NCBI RefSeq assembly: GCF_022539665.2
Contig: NW_026712557.1
Coordinates: forward strand, 1-30,806
From: Daphnia carinata
Taxonomy: Eukaryota > Arthropoda > Branchiopoda > Diplostraca > Daphniidae
Reading direction: 5' to 3'
DNA length: 30,806 nucleotides
Both the position numbers and the translations under genes were made by a program. This document shows positions 10,150 through 19,644 of this stretch, piece after piece. The notes below the pieces were generated by a model. The model was not told where the DNA came from, ran no database searches, and saw nothing but the letters and a program-made list of their open reading frames with translations. The first letter of the stretch is position 1. The number at the start of each line of letters is the position of its first letter.

Positions 10150-11107
10150 TCACAGTATCTGCATGACCCGCTGCAGAATTATCGCAAGTGAAGAGGAAAT
10201 CGGGTCACAGATACAAAGGGGCACAGGTACACGTTTATTTTCTTTAAATACCATAACGAGTGAAATAAACGAATCCGAAGAGCTTCGGTAATCATTCCAA
10301 CTACCATAATTTTTTTGGCACTGAGCCTCCGTCAATTTTCTTTCCCAATCCTTTATAATTAAGAATCTGCCTTTAGAAAAATAAAACAAGAATCAGTGTA
10401 AATTTCTTGTCAATTGAATTACCTAAAACTGTGGAATCCTAGAGACATAATATTCTACAAACTCTTTGAATCCCTTGAAAGCAGAAAAATTTCTGCTAAA
10501 AGGTCCACGTTAGCCAGATACAGGTCAACTGGTACTTCCTTTTCGACTGGCATTGGCAGTGATAAATAACAAGTAGGATCAAATGCAACTGAGACCTCAT
10601 CAGACCCCATACAAACCAAAGCCAATTTCAATACCCAACTAAAGAGATCTACTACTACAGAATCTATCTGTATTCTACTTATGATAAAATACCCAACATT
10701 CATGTGCAGCTTCCTGAAAAATAAAATGAGTTGGAACACAAGTGAACCTTGCTAATAAAAATTTGTAGCTATTTCACCTATATTTTGTCAGTGTCCATCG
10801 ATGCAAGACTTCTTCAAAATCGGATTCAGATGTTCGTCTAAGCCCCCCAGAACAACGTAGAGTAGTTCTCGCGAAGCAGGGTGCTGGTATCCGGGAAACT
10901 GCAGAGCAAATCTACCGACTTGCAACTTACCCAATTCAAAATCGTTACGATGCACAAGTTAAAAACCTAGCTTTTACAAAGCAAGTAAATGGTATACCTT
11001 AAATACACTCGAAGGTAATGCATGGTCACCTTGGTAAGGTGTCCGCCAGACCACATCGTTCGTACAAGATGGCGCCGAGCATTTGCATTTCCTCCCTTGG
11101 ATTTCAC
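10150..11107 (-). pseudogene. USP4/11/15-like deubiquitinase fragment, copy A
   Basis: Minus-strand exons are visible at 11107-10998 (acceptor TTTTTGTAG; MWSGGHLTK), 10925-10778 (LQVGRFALQFPGYQ then a degenerate RELL), and 10713 to about 10421 (acceptor TTTTTCAG; VVVDLF, LVCMGSDEVSVAFDPTCYLS). A weaker piece lies at about 10379-10150. These match the middle of the USP catalytic core: the QVGRFAPQFSGYQQxDSQELL block and the zinc-ribbon/FDPFCYL block of the USP4/15 family. The usual DSQELL is altered to PASRELL and the CPxC zinc pair reads CMGS. TGA and TAG stops occur inside two exons. The catalytic Cys and His boxes are not seen. Introns are kept, so it derives from a DNA duplication, not an mRNA. 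Confidence 0.75.
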
Positions 11108-11698
11108 CTACAAAAATAAAGGTCTACCACGTTCGGCTGCCGTGATATAACTAGCCGCTACGACGCCATGATAAATGTGGCCATCAGCAGCTCAGCTCAG
11201 CACAGCACCTGGGCCACCTAGCGACTAGCCCCCTACGAGCCTAAAGCAAATATTTTGTTTGACAAATAAGACTTTAATTGAATAAAAAAAAATTTTTTTA
11301 ATGGGATGGGAAGAAAAAAAATCTAGGTATTGAAATAAACCACAAAAAAAAAAAACAGAAAGACTAAGAACTTAATCTAATTAATTCAATGTGCGTTGGT
11401 TCGTACGATGTTTCGTCGACTGGATCATTCGCAACAACGTGACTTTTCTAATAACTTATACATCTACTTACTAATGCCATCAACTTTCGTTTTTCAAAAT
11501 ACGGAATTACATGACATCACGTATTTTACCGCCTGCTCCCTCCGAGACTCTTACGGCGCTATACACCATTTTTATTAAAATCTTTTGGTTATGGGGAACT
11601 TACTGAACAATGAGTCGTGTAATTTATTGTTTCCAATCTATTTTACAAAAGCCAAGCCACTACCTGTATGCACCATCATTGACGAGAGCGGTAGGTTG
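11108..11698. other. Intergenic stretch between USP and POLD1 fragments
   Basis: It holds A- and T-runs (about 11280-11355), a CAGCTCAGCTCAGCACAGCA simple repeat near 11190, and no recognisable gene. It follows the POLD1 stop on the minus strand, so it would include that gene's 3' UTR. AATAAA-like words occur but are not decisive. Confidence 0.5.
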
Positions 11699-13199
11699 TC
11701 AGGGTAGGCTGAATCTTTCCATAAGTTTACCCTGTTCCGTGAGATTTTTTCTAACTTTTGTCCTCATATAATAGATGGGGCAATCTCGGCTAAATGTGGC
11801 AAACGATTAGTATTAAGTATGTAACATGATTAGGATATCACTCAAACTATTTACTTGCAACAAAGAATCTCTTCGTTGAGACTTCCCTGGCACCGTTGAC
11901 ATTCTGTCCATAAACGATTAAACTTCTCTTCGAGAGCATAAAGTTGGCCAATTTCCCTCTGGTAGAACTCCGATTCTTTCGGCTTGCAAAATCTGTTTAA
12001 ATTGGAACAGCAAATTTAACAAACATCGCCGAGATAGGCAGAAATTAGACTTACTTGCATACAGCACTATCGTCTGGAAGGACGGTTTTGCATCCAACAC
12101 AGGTGGATTTGCGTGTGGTAAAGCTAGCCAATCCACCAATTTTTGAAGTAACAAATGAAGGCGTCCGGGTATGGTAACCATCTACAATACGGAATACAAA
12201 CCGTTCAATTATGTCAAGCAAATAAAGGCGATAAGTCCATGTTTACGTAGCAACAATGATTCCGCTTTAGATCCAAGTATGGGTTCCAAAATCCGAACAA
12301 GGGGTTTTGAAAGCTGATTTTCCAAATGGTATGGGGCATCAATAGGTACGCTGTATTCCATTACAAAAATAGGGTTTACCGTCTAAAGAAGACGTATGAA
12401 AACTTAATAGTTCATGAGAAATTTGAAATCCAAAGACGAATCTTGAGGTAGGCTGGTGTACTTTTAGCGGCTGCGATAATGACATACGGAACTCGATCCC
12501 CTAATTTTGGGGTTGTACCAGCATCTCGCTTACGCATCTTGTGAGCTAGTTCCACATGTGCCTGTTTGCTGGCGTAGTCTTTATCTGTTTTAGTCAGCTC
12601 CTTTTTAATAAAAGAAAGCAAACGGATAAAATCACAGTATTCCAAAACATAGTTACGCCCTACCTTGGTAATCATCAGAAGTGAGATATCGACTTTGTTG
12701 CGCAGCAAGTCGAAAATAGATTGTTTGGCGTATTCTAGTGCTCCACCCGGATCTCTAAGAGAAAATATCAAAACCTCAAACTTTGAATACTAAAACTGAT
12801 GACTTTTTGTTTACCGATCAATCAAACTTTTCTGCAGACCAGCTATTGATAAGATTGGCAACGAGTTGACAATTATCACGACGAACAGTTTCTAAACCCT
12901 TACAATCCATTTTGTCAAACTTTTCAGGTTTGGTCCAATACAATCCTGGATACCTGTGAAGACAGAAACAGACAGTGCAACTGGTATCTCATCTAACAAG
13001 TCTTTATAAATCAGAACCGTAATTACCTCTTTTCGTTGATCAATAAATAGGGGTAATAGACTTTTTCGAATTCCAAATTAATGGGTTTGACAAATTTTGC
13101 CGACACAAATGCGGCAGCTTCTCGGCCTAATTCCATGGCTTCGGCCACCGTGGGTACACCGAATTTCACCATTACGGAATCTGTGTTACCATAGATTAC
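11699..13199 (-). pseudogene. POLD1: DNA polymerase delta catalytic subunit, 3' half, copy A
   Basis: Eight minus-strand exons with GT-AG introns: 13199-13027, 12953-12815, 12754-12664, 12600-12442, 12382-12247, 12181-12055, 11992-11855 and 11789-11699. They encode the end of the family B palm from motif C (YGNTDSVM, normally YGDTDSVM), then [38 protein letters not shown], the CysA pair CVGC, the CysB motif CQRC...CC...DC, and a TGA stop. The 5' half (exonuclease, motif A) is absent. Defects: Asn replaces the first motif-C Asp, exon 2 needs a one-base shift to run into exon 3 ([11 protein letters not shown]-stop in its own frame), and the donor after exon 4 reads AT instead of GT. The junction with the vasa fragment is about 13200-13213. 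A genuine active copy must lie elsewhere. Confidence 0.9.
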
Positions 13200-13210
13200 C
13201 TGACGTGACA

Positions 13211-14080
13211 CTAATTGAGAAAATCCTCGAGTCGCCCCGCGGTCGCGACAAGAGTATTGCACCCAGCTTGAAGATTTGACCGATGATGGCTCGTGACAGT
13301 TCCTTGATATATGACAGATTTTAAAACCGAATTGTAGGAGAATTTACACGCCCCGCGGTGAATTTGAATCGAAAATTCACGAGTGCGTGCGACAATTACA
13401 ACTTCTGGCTTTTGAACCATGGCGGGGATGCACCAGAAACACCTTGTTCTAACAATATGTTCATAAACGGTACCAAGTACGCCGCCTATATGAAAAAATG
13501 TGAAATTTTAGATGACTTAATCAACGAATGTCACGAAGGGTTTCTTGAGTATCTTAAATGCAATTGGACCTTTTCGTAGTCGCAATCACAGACGTGCCCA
13601 CTCAAAATTACTTTTACCTCAACTTACCCAGTTCATATCGACCCATTCGAATCAAGTTAGTACGAAGGCATCAAGGTTTCAAAATTACACAGCGTTCATT
13701 AATTGGATTACCGTTTTGCCGGAGCCCGTGACAGCACAAGTAATCAAATCTCTTTTGGCAAGAATATCTGCAACTGAAGCTTTCTGTATAGGTGTTGATT
13801 TTATGTAGCCAGCAATCTTAATGTTTTGAAGTAGTAGTGGGCGCAGGCCGGCTTCTTCGAATGATGTTATTTATCGAGGTACATCTTTTTCTGTAACCTA
13901 AAGCAAATCCAAATAGATATTTTCAAAACATAAACTACTGTTTCGAAAAATGGTTTACCTGGAGGACGACTTTATCAAAATTGTTAAAGTGTTCCCCACA
14001 GACGATCCCCTTAAACAGTTCCTTTTCATCGCATGTCACAGCTTCTGGAATGTATTGTTCACGCAGCTTTCCGTCGATTC
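13211..14080 (-). pseudogene. vas: Vasa-like DEAD-box helicase, internal fragment
   Basis: Three minus-strand exons are visible: about 14080-13959 (EQYIPEAVTCDEKELFKGI), 13897-13712 (ITSFEEAGLRPLLLQNIK, STPIQKAS of the Q motif, and the Walker A AVTGSGKT), and 13485-13211 (AAYLVPF, KPEVVIVA, the Ia/Ib region, [14 protein letters not shown]). Splice sites are good (TTTAG|GTTAC, ACG|GTAATC, CATATAG|GCGGCG). Defects: a TAA stop at 13871-13873, a frameshift near 13425, PTREL changed to RTREF, PGR changed to AGR, the YGGT block shortened to YQGT, and a stop right after FLN. The N-terminal region, DEAD box, SAT and helicase C domain are missing. It is a broken genomic duplicate, not a retrocopy. Confidence 0.85.
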
Positions 14081-14165
14081 ATCAATAGATTCGGGCAGCA
14101 TTTCGAGGTGTGGCCGGACTCGGCTGGAGATTCGGGCTGAGAAATAGTTAATCATGGAAACTCAC
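14081..14165 (-). other. Junction between MFS and vasa fragments, with splice sites
   Basis: The last clear MFS exon ends at 14166 with a strong donor (GTCG|GTGAGT). Twenty-nine bases later a CTATTTCTCAG acceptor opens at 14136. The sequence after it reads ARISSRVRPHLEMLPESIDEST before running into the vasa-like EQYIPEA part. If no splicing occurs, the MFS frame stops at a TGA about eight codons after the last clear residues. The 29-bp gap is too short for a normal intron, so the acceptor may belong to the original vasa or MFS gene. Confidence 0.45.
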
Positions 14166-16413
14166 CGACATCCACGACGGAATAAGTAAACGATGTTGTC
14201 CTCGTAGATATGGCATCCACTGTCATGTCATCCCCGTCGGATTTGCCGTCCCCTTTCTTGCACTTTGGTAACAGGAAGCAAATGGTTGCTAGTCCCTATA
14301 GAAGGAAATAAACAATACATCTAATTATTTGTTAATAGTCATTTTTGCATAAAACTTAACACTGTAATTTGGACAGAGAAGACGACGACAGCCGTCATTT
14401 GGAAACCAATGTGGTCCACTAAAATGCCAGTCCCAGCGCGTGAAACAAAACGCCCAGCACCACTAAGAGACGACCATATACCGGCAACAAGCCCGTGAGT
14501 ACTGGGATTATCCGGATAACCAGCATGTCTATTATCAAAACGAAAAAAAAAAAGAAATGAATACTGGTACAGTAAATTGATTTTTTTAAATGTGGCTTAC
14601 ATAGCTTCTCTCATGGCATCAACGACCCCCGAAACTTGTTGCCCTGCAAACGCAACTCCACTTTGTGCCAATGCGATACCGACAACAGCTAGATTTCTAA
14701 AATAAAATCAAACAATGATACTAGTTAAACGGTTTGAACTTTAGAATTGAAATCAAAAGTACCGATCAATAGGAACGAAGCGAAAAGGCCCCAGCAAAAA
14801 TATGGACAAGGCTCCGATCATGGTACTGGAAAAAAGGCAGAGCTTCACAGGTCCACGGCGATCGCACAAGTATCCCCAAATAGGGCTGGCTATACTGTTG
14901 GCACCGTCTTTCAGTTCGAAAAAGATACCCACGTAAAATGGTGTCAAGTCAAACTGCAAACAAAACATAAAATGATTCTAAAGAAATTAATAATAACGCC
15001 AAGTCGGAAAACATACCGTACGCAACACTTGCGGTTCAAGGTTGATCGAGAGGAACCCGTTCGACATGTCGATACGATGAACGTGAAGAACGGGATCCAA
15101 ATGGATGGAATACACAAAATAGCCAATGGCGATTGAGTTTTAGTCGATCCCTCGTCATACTGTGACACTAAAATGTTGAGAAACGAGATGAGAAGACTGG
15201 TGACGTACAACATTTTGAACTAATTTACCGTCATAATCGGGAAGAAAGGGTAATGCCATAAAGGCCATAAAAGTTTGAATTCCGCCCATGAGGATAAAGG
15301 GAGTCTTAACACCACCGACTTCGTACAATGCACCGCCGACTATAGGACCAGCAAGCTGGGCAATGTTCATCATGGTTCTTGTAAGATTCTAAAATTAGAA
15401 CAATGGTAGAAATTGAACAGCGAACGCTAAACCTGCATTAGTGAATCTTACAAAGATTTTGGCAACGGAATTGGGAAACTCCACACCAGTGTACGTAAAC
15501 GTCGCCGTAATTGTTCCAGCGTTTCCGGCAGCGTGAATGACGCGGAACAATATAGATATTACGACGAATGAACCCCCGGGAGGGAAATACTCTAAAAAGC
15601 TTTTAAAGTTTACTGATTAAAACCCAGCTTTTGCGTTTTTTTTTGTGTAATTTACTACTCACCCCGATAATAAGCAGCAAATACCTCCAATGAAAACTCC
15701 AGAAACAAAGGTGAACCGAACGCCACTAACTTTTAGCTGAAAGAAAGATGAAGATGCAAATTACACGTTTATGGAACAAATTTGGGGTAATATTTACGTT
15801 TTTCCAATAAAAGGAGTGTGACAAGAAACGATGTCAGGCAGTTGGTACCAATAATAAATCCATAAATGGATACTGTGGCACCCTTATCTTCAGCCTAGAG
15901 ATTAAAGCAAACATTTAGATTTCACATTACATATGATCTTATTTCACAGATACTTACAATTTAGGGAAAGAACGGGGGAAAAGGCAAATGATGATGTAAG
16001 AGTTGCTAATGAGAGAACAACCAATAGAAGCCATTGTCTGGGTGCCAGTTTTTTCTTCTCTGTTTTATCAACCTCTCCAAAACCTATATTTTTTCTTCTT
16101 AAGCCCTCCACAACCTCCATTATGGAACCACTGTCAGATGATGCTGTTGACAGGCATCTATCTTTTTTGACAGCATCGTCCTTCGTGCTCAACTCCTTTT
16201 TGTTTGGAGTAATAAGTGTTGATTCAACCTTTTCAGTCGTTTTTTGCACCTGGTCATGCCAAAGCACTGGTGATGTTTCAGCCATCGAAACTGACCTATT
16301 CTTTTGCTGTCTTTCTGGATAGGGTGGGTATGGCAAACATGGCTGAGCCAAGGTTGTGAACGATCCAACATACCCATTCTTCAAACTGCTTGTGCTATTT
16401 AACTTCTCTTTAG
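14166..16413 (-). pseudogene. SLC18B1-like MFS transporter, nearly complete but frame-disrupted
   Basis: Ten minus-strand exons with GT-AG borders: 16413-15958, 15894-15798, 15736-15663, 15589-15452, 15388-15229, 15159-15017, 14953-14763, 14696-14601, 14528-14363, 14295-14166. Exon 1 encodes a Ser/Lys-rich cytosolic head and a first membrane segment (WLLLVVLSLATLTSS). Exon 5 has MMNIAQLAGPIVGGALYE and exon 7 has SPIWGYLCDRRGP, the typical loop signature after the seventh helix. The order of hydrophobic segments fits a 12-helix SLC18-type carrier. In exon 6 the membrane-like reading (LAILCIPSIWIPFFTFIV) and the following SNGFLSINLEPQVLR are in different frames, and the frame expected from exon 5 meets stops at once. 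This suggests a pseudogene. The upstream first exon, if any, is not seen. Confidence 0.75.
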
Positions 16414-16917
16414 CTATAAATAAAAAGAGCAATAGTAGTCAAATTTCTTTGGCATGCTAAAGAGCAAGACTGAAGCAAATAACAACGTAGGTCTGCTTCG
16501 AGGTGCAAACGAAAAACACGAATTGGCTAAAGCGTGGAATTGGAGCACGGGACGGTATATCGTGGAAATGATAGCGGAAACAGTAATAACCACCAGGGTA
16601 TATGTCCTATAGACGGCATGCATGTGAATTCAGAAGATTCCAAAACTGAGATAGTTTTTCACGAAATAAAAATACTTTTTAGAGTTTTTTTACGGTTATT
16701 TGTGTTGAACATTACGGGAAAAATTCTAATTCATTTAATTTCCTTCACACAATTCAAATTACCTTATTTTATTAACATTTTTTTTTGAAAAAACATCAGA
16801 GTTTGAGCAGTGATGGGTTCTGTCTTCCGTCGAAAAATGCCATAAAGCGAGACAGCGAGCGGTGTTTTTCAAGCACCCGAAGTAAATCGAAATATTCAAA
16901 ATGGTTCCCTCATTTAT
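16414..16917. promoter_or_regulatory. Divergent intergenic region (MFS left, retropepsin gene right)
   Basis: This region separates the minus-strand MFS from the plus-strand retropepsin-like gene and would hold upstream exons and promoters of both. It is AT-rich from about 16640 to 16800. I see no firm TATA or initiator motif and no other gene. Confidence 0.3.
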
Positions 16918-18433
16918 ATGAATATCTTCTCGTTCGTCACAGCATTAACAGGATCTTCCAGCAGAGAAGAACAACCTGAACAGTTGACACCAGAAAACAG
17001 GAGCGACTTGTTACAAAAATGTAACATGACGCATCCTTTACCCCAGAATACTTCATCTAGTACTGTTTGCCAAGCAGAGAAACCAGATGGAACTACGCCT
17101 AGGCCTAAAGCTGGATTTCGAGACACTGACTTGAAATTTTACAAAGATGAACCGAAGCGGACAAATAGAAATCTGACTGCGGCGAAATTGTCATTAAACG
17201 AGGCAGCAGAGACGCGTCGTCAAGTCCCGAGATCAAAACCATCCCCGTTTCTTGGTCGCCGGAAAGAGCTGTTAAGAATGCTCGGCCCCCTCCCACAGAC
17301 GCCGATACAGTAAGCGAACCAACGATCAACACGACACCTGCAAAGGGCGTCCAAAAGTCGAAGCTATCACAATTATTCGAGCGAATGAAAAAGAAATTAG
17401 TCAAACCGGGATTCTTGACAGAAGACAAACCCATCAAGACCAAGTCCGTGCAGGTAACAATGAACGGGCATCAAGTGGATATGGTGATTGACAAAGGCTG
17501 TGAACATTCAATCATCAGTTTAGACCAATGGCAAAAATTAGACGAGCCAGAATTAACGCCTTTTACGAAGATCACTTTGGTCATGGCGAAGCGTACAGGG
17601 AAGTTCAAAGAGCACGTAAAATTGGATGAGCTCGTTGGATTTTTCTACCCCTTTGTTGAATTAGAAGGCGAATCATTTACAACCCCAATTTACGTGTCTG
17701 CAGGATATAAGGCTATGCCCAACTTCCTGGGTCGTAGACACTTCCACAACCTCCGTTTACATAAAGAAAATGCGCATTTGATCAAAATTACACGCACAAC
17801 GGGAAATGAAACGCCTCCCCAAACGCCGACAAACAAATCAGATGCCGGACCTAAAACAGTGCTAGACTTGACCGGTTCTATGATCAATTACTTGGGGTTA
17901 CGCATTGAGATGGCAAAACACAAGAATAATGAAAATCGCGAAGACTATGAGCAGTACATGTCACAGACCATAATGGACATAATGGTAGCGTTCGAGACAA
18001 AAAGGGCCGACTTCCAGAACGAATTTGAACCGCTAGTCATTGAGCTCGAAGAACCCGACAGTATCGACAACCTCAGGAAGACTTTTTCTGAGCTTAAAAA
18101 TATTATGAAAATGACAGAAGGAGGTCCTGCGAAGTTATACGTGATGCAGAAGACGAGCTTAAAAATAAAAAAAACAAACTTGCTTCTGCGTCATCGGAAG
18201 TAGAGCGCGCGGAACTAACCGAACTTGTCCAGCGAAGAGAAAAAGCCCTGCAAGTGATTGTCGAAAACGAAAATATGGATTTTGAGAAGAAGATGGCAGA
18301 AGTGGCTTTCGCTAAAGAAATGTTTCCGAAGCCAAAGGCAGAAAACAAGGGGAAGAAATTCTTCAAAGGACTCAAAACGATGTTTGGACATCGTTCTTCT
18401 AACAACGAAATGAAAGCAGAGGAGAAGGTCTAA
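16918..18433 (+). pseudogene. Retropepsin-like aspartic-protease-domain gene, better copy
   Basis: Three reading-frame blocks are in line: 16918-17313 (Ser/Thr/Lys-rich head, 131 codons), 17385-18203 (272 codons), and about 18100 to the TAA at 18431-18433 in a third frame (Lys/Glu-rich, coiled-coil-like tail). Frame breaks lie near 17290 (C-run) and 18100 (one T fewer than the diverged copy). The middle block has a retropepsin-like layout: VQVTMNGHQVDMVIDKG at residues 22-38, SIIS after it, and FLGRRHF near residue 115, as in clan AA proteases (flap and second hydrophobic-Gly motif). The active-site triad is DKG, not DTG, in both copies. It may be a domesticated or dead retroelement protease. 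No RT or integrase adjoins it. If the breaks are sequencing errors it could be one gene of about 500 codons. Confidence 0.65.
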
Positions 18434-19644
18434 CAATGAATATGTTTTGAAGCTTAGATAATTCTGTGTGCTTTGGTTTTGTTTAAATTCGTAACGTTTA
18501 AAGGAAGGGGCAAAATTGATCTGATTCGATGTGGTGGCTGCAAATTGATGGCATTATGATCTACTGGACGGAAGTGAATGGCGACATACGACAATGAACA
18601 TCTTTGACGCTTAGGAAACCTGTTTGCTGACAAAGGAAGCAGTTTCCTAATCCCTTTGTGGTCATTGTCATTGGTATCGATTTTTCATTTCTGTTTGATT
18701 GTAACTTTGGCGACTGATGTGCATTGGCTACGGGACACCGGCATTTTGATACACTGAACGTTAATAGGTGAAGAGAGACGACAATGGCATAATTGGTTAA
18801 GAAATAACTATGCTGTTAAAGCGGAAAAGTTTTTTTATCGTTATGGCCATTGTCACCTCTCTCCCACCCCCAATTTCATTCGGTTATCATGATGCCACCA
18901 AGTTTCAGCCAATGTATTTGGTTTCAGAAGGTTCTATCGGACTGAAGGAAGAATTGATGACAAAGATCATTTTTGATACTTTGAATACCTGTCTGCTGTT
19001 TGAGTACTTTGGTACTGTGTAAGCAGGCAGGTTTTCATATTCAGAAATGATCCATTTATCATTCCTTCACTTACGTTTCATTCATATCATGATGCCTGTC
19101 TATTTGTAGTTATTCGAAAATAGCGGACCATCGTTGCAGACACTGTAAACTGGTCTTTTAAATTTCAATAGCTGCCATTTTGAATGATGTGAAATTTGTA
19201 CCTTCATTGGGACGGGACGTGACTTGAACAAAGTCCACTGGTTTTCTAAGCATCCTTACATTTTCTTACATTTGCACACAGATGCACACAGACATCGGCA
19301 TTTTGATACACTGAACGTTAGTAGGTGAGGAGAGACGACAATGGCACTATTGGTTAAGAAATAACTATGCTGTTAAAGCGGAAAAGTTTTTTAATCGTTA
19401 CGGCCATTGTCCTCTCTCACCCACCGCGCTTTCATTCGGTTATCACGATACATCCAAACTTGCAGCATTTGTAATTGGATTTCACAAGGTTAGATTGGGA
19501 CGGAAGGAAGAATGGGTGACAATGTTCGTTTTTAATACTTTGAAAACCTGTTCGCTGTGTGAGTACTTTATGTACTGTATAAGTGGACAGGTTTTCTTAT
19601 TCAGAAATTTGATTCACTAGTCACACTTGTTGCAGTGTTTTACA
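18434..19644. repeat. 3' flank with a duplicated ~325-bp module
   Basis: The module at 18735-19058 recurs at 19292-19617, 557 bp on, with moderate divergence (shared ACTGAACGTTA, GACGACAATGGCA, and AACTATGCTGTTAAAGCGGAA). Copy A has one module, more like the first. The segment 19140-19644 (505 bp), holding the second module, is exactly what copy A lacks. No convincing coding frame is seen. It may be 3' UTR of the preceding gene or a fragment of an unknown repeat. Confidence 0.8.

Larger units (their letters stand above)
2002..13233. repeat. Large tandem segmental duplication, copy A
   Basis: This block recurs at 19645-30806 in the same orientation. The offset drifts from 17643 at its left end to 17573 at its right end. 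The drift is explained by a few length changes: contraction of the minisatellite in B, a longer T-run in B, a 16-bp duplication in A, and small homopolymer differences. Outside these I see only scattered single-base changes. The block carries unassigned DNA, the LINE, the USP fragment, the POLD1 3' half and the last bases of the vasa fragment. The right limit is set by the end of the window in copy B, so the true duplication may be longer. Confidence 0.97.

Noticed and set aside
11699-13199. A functional POLD1 gene
   Set aside because: The 5' half is missing, motif C is altered, exon 2 carries a frame break in both copies, and copy A lacks a splice donor.
13358-13808. Plus-strand open frames over the vasa region
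   Set aside because: The minus strand carries clear DEAD-box motifs (TGSGKT, Q motif, VATAGR) with splice sites, so the plus-strand frames are shadows.
15933-16322. 129-codon plus-strand open frame
   Set aside because: It is antisense to MFS exon 1, which has a membrane segment and proper splice sites.
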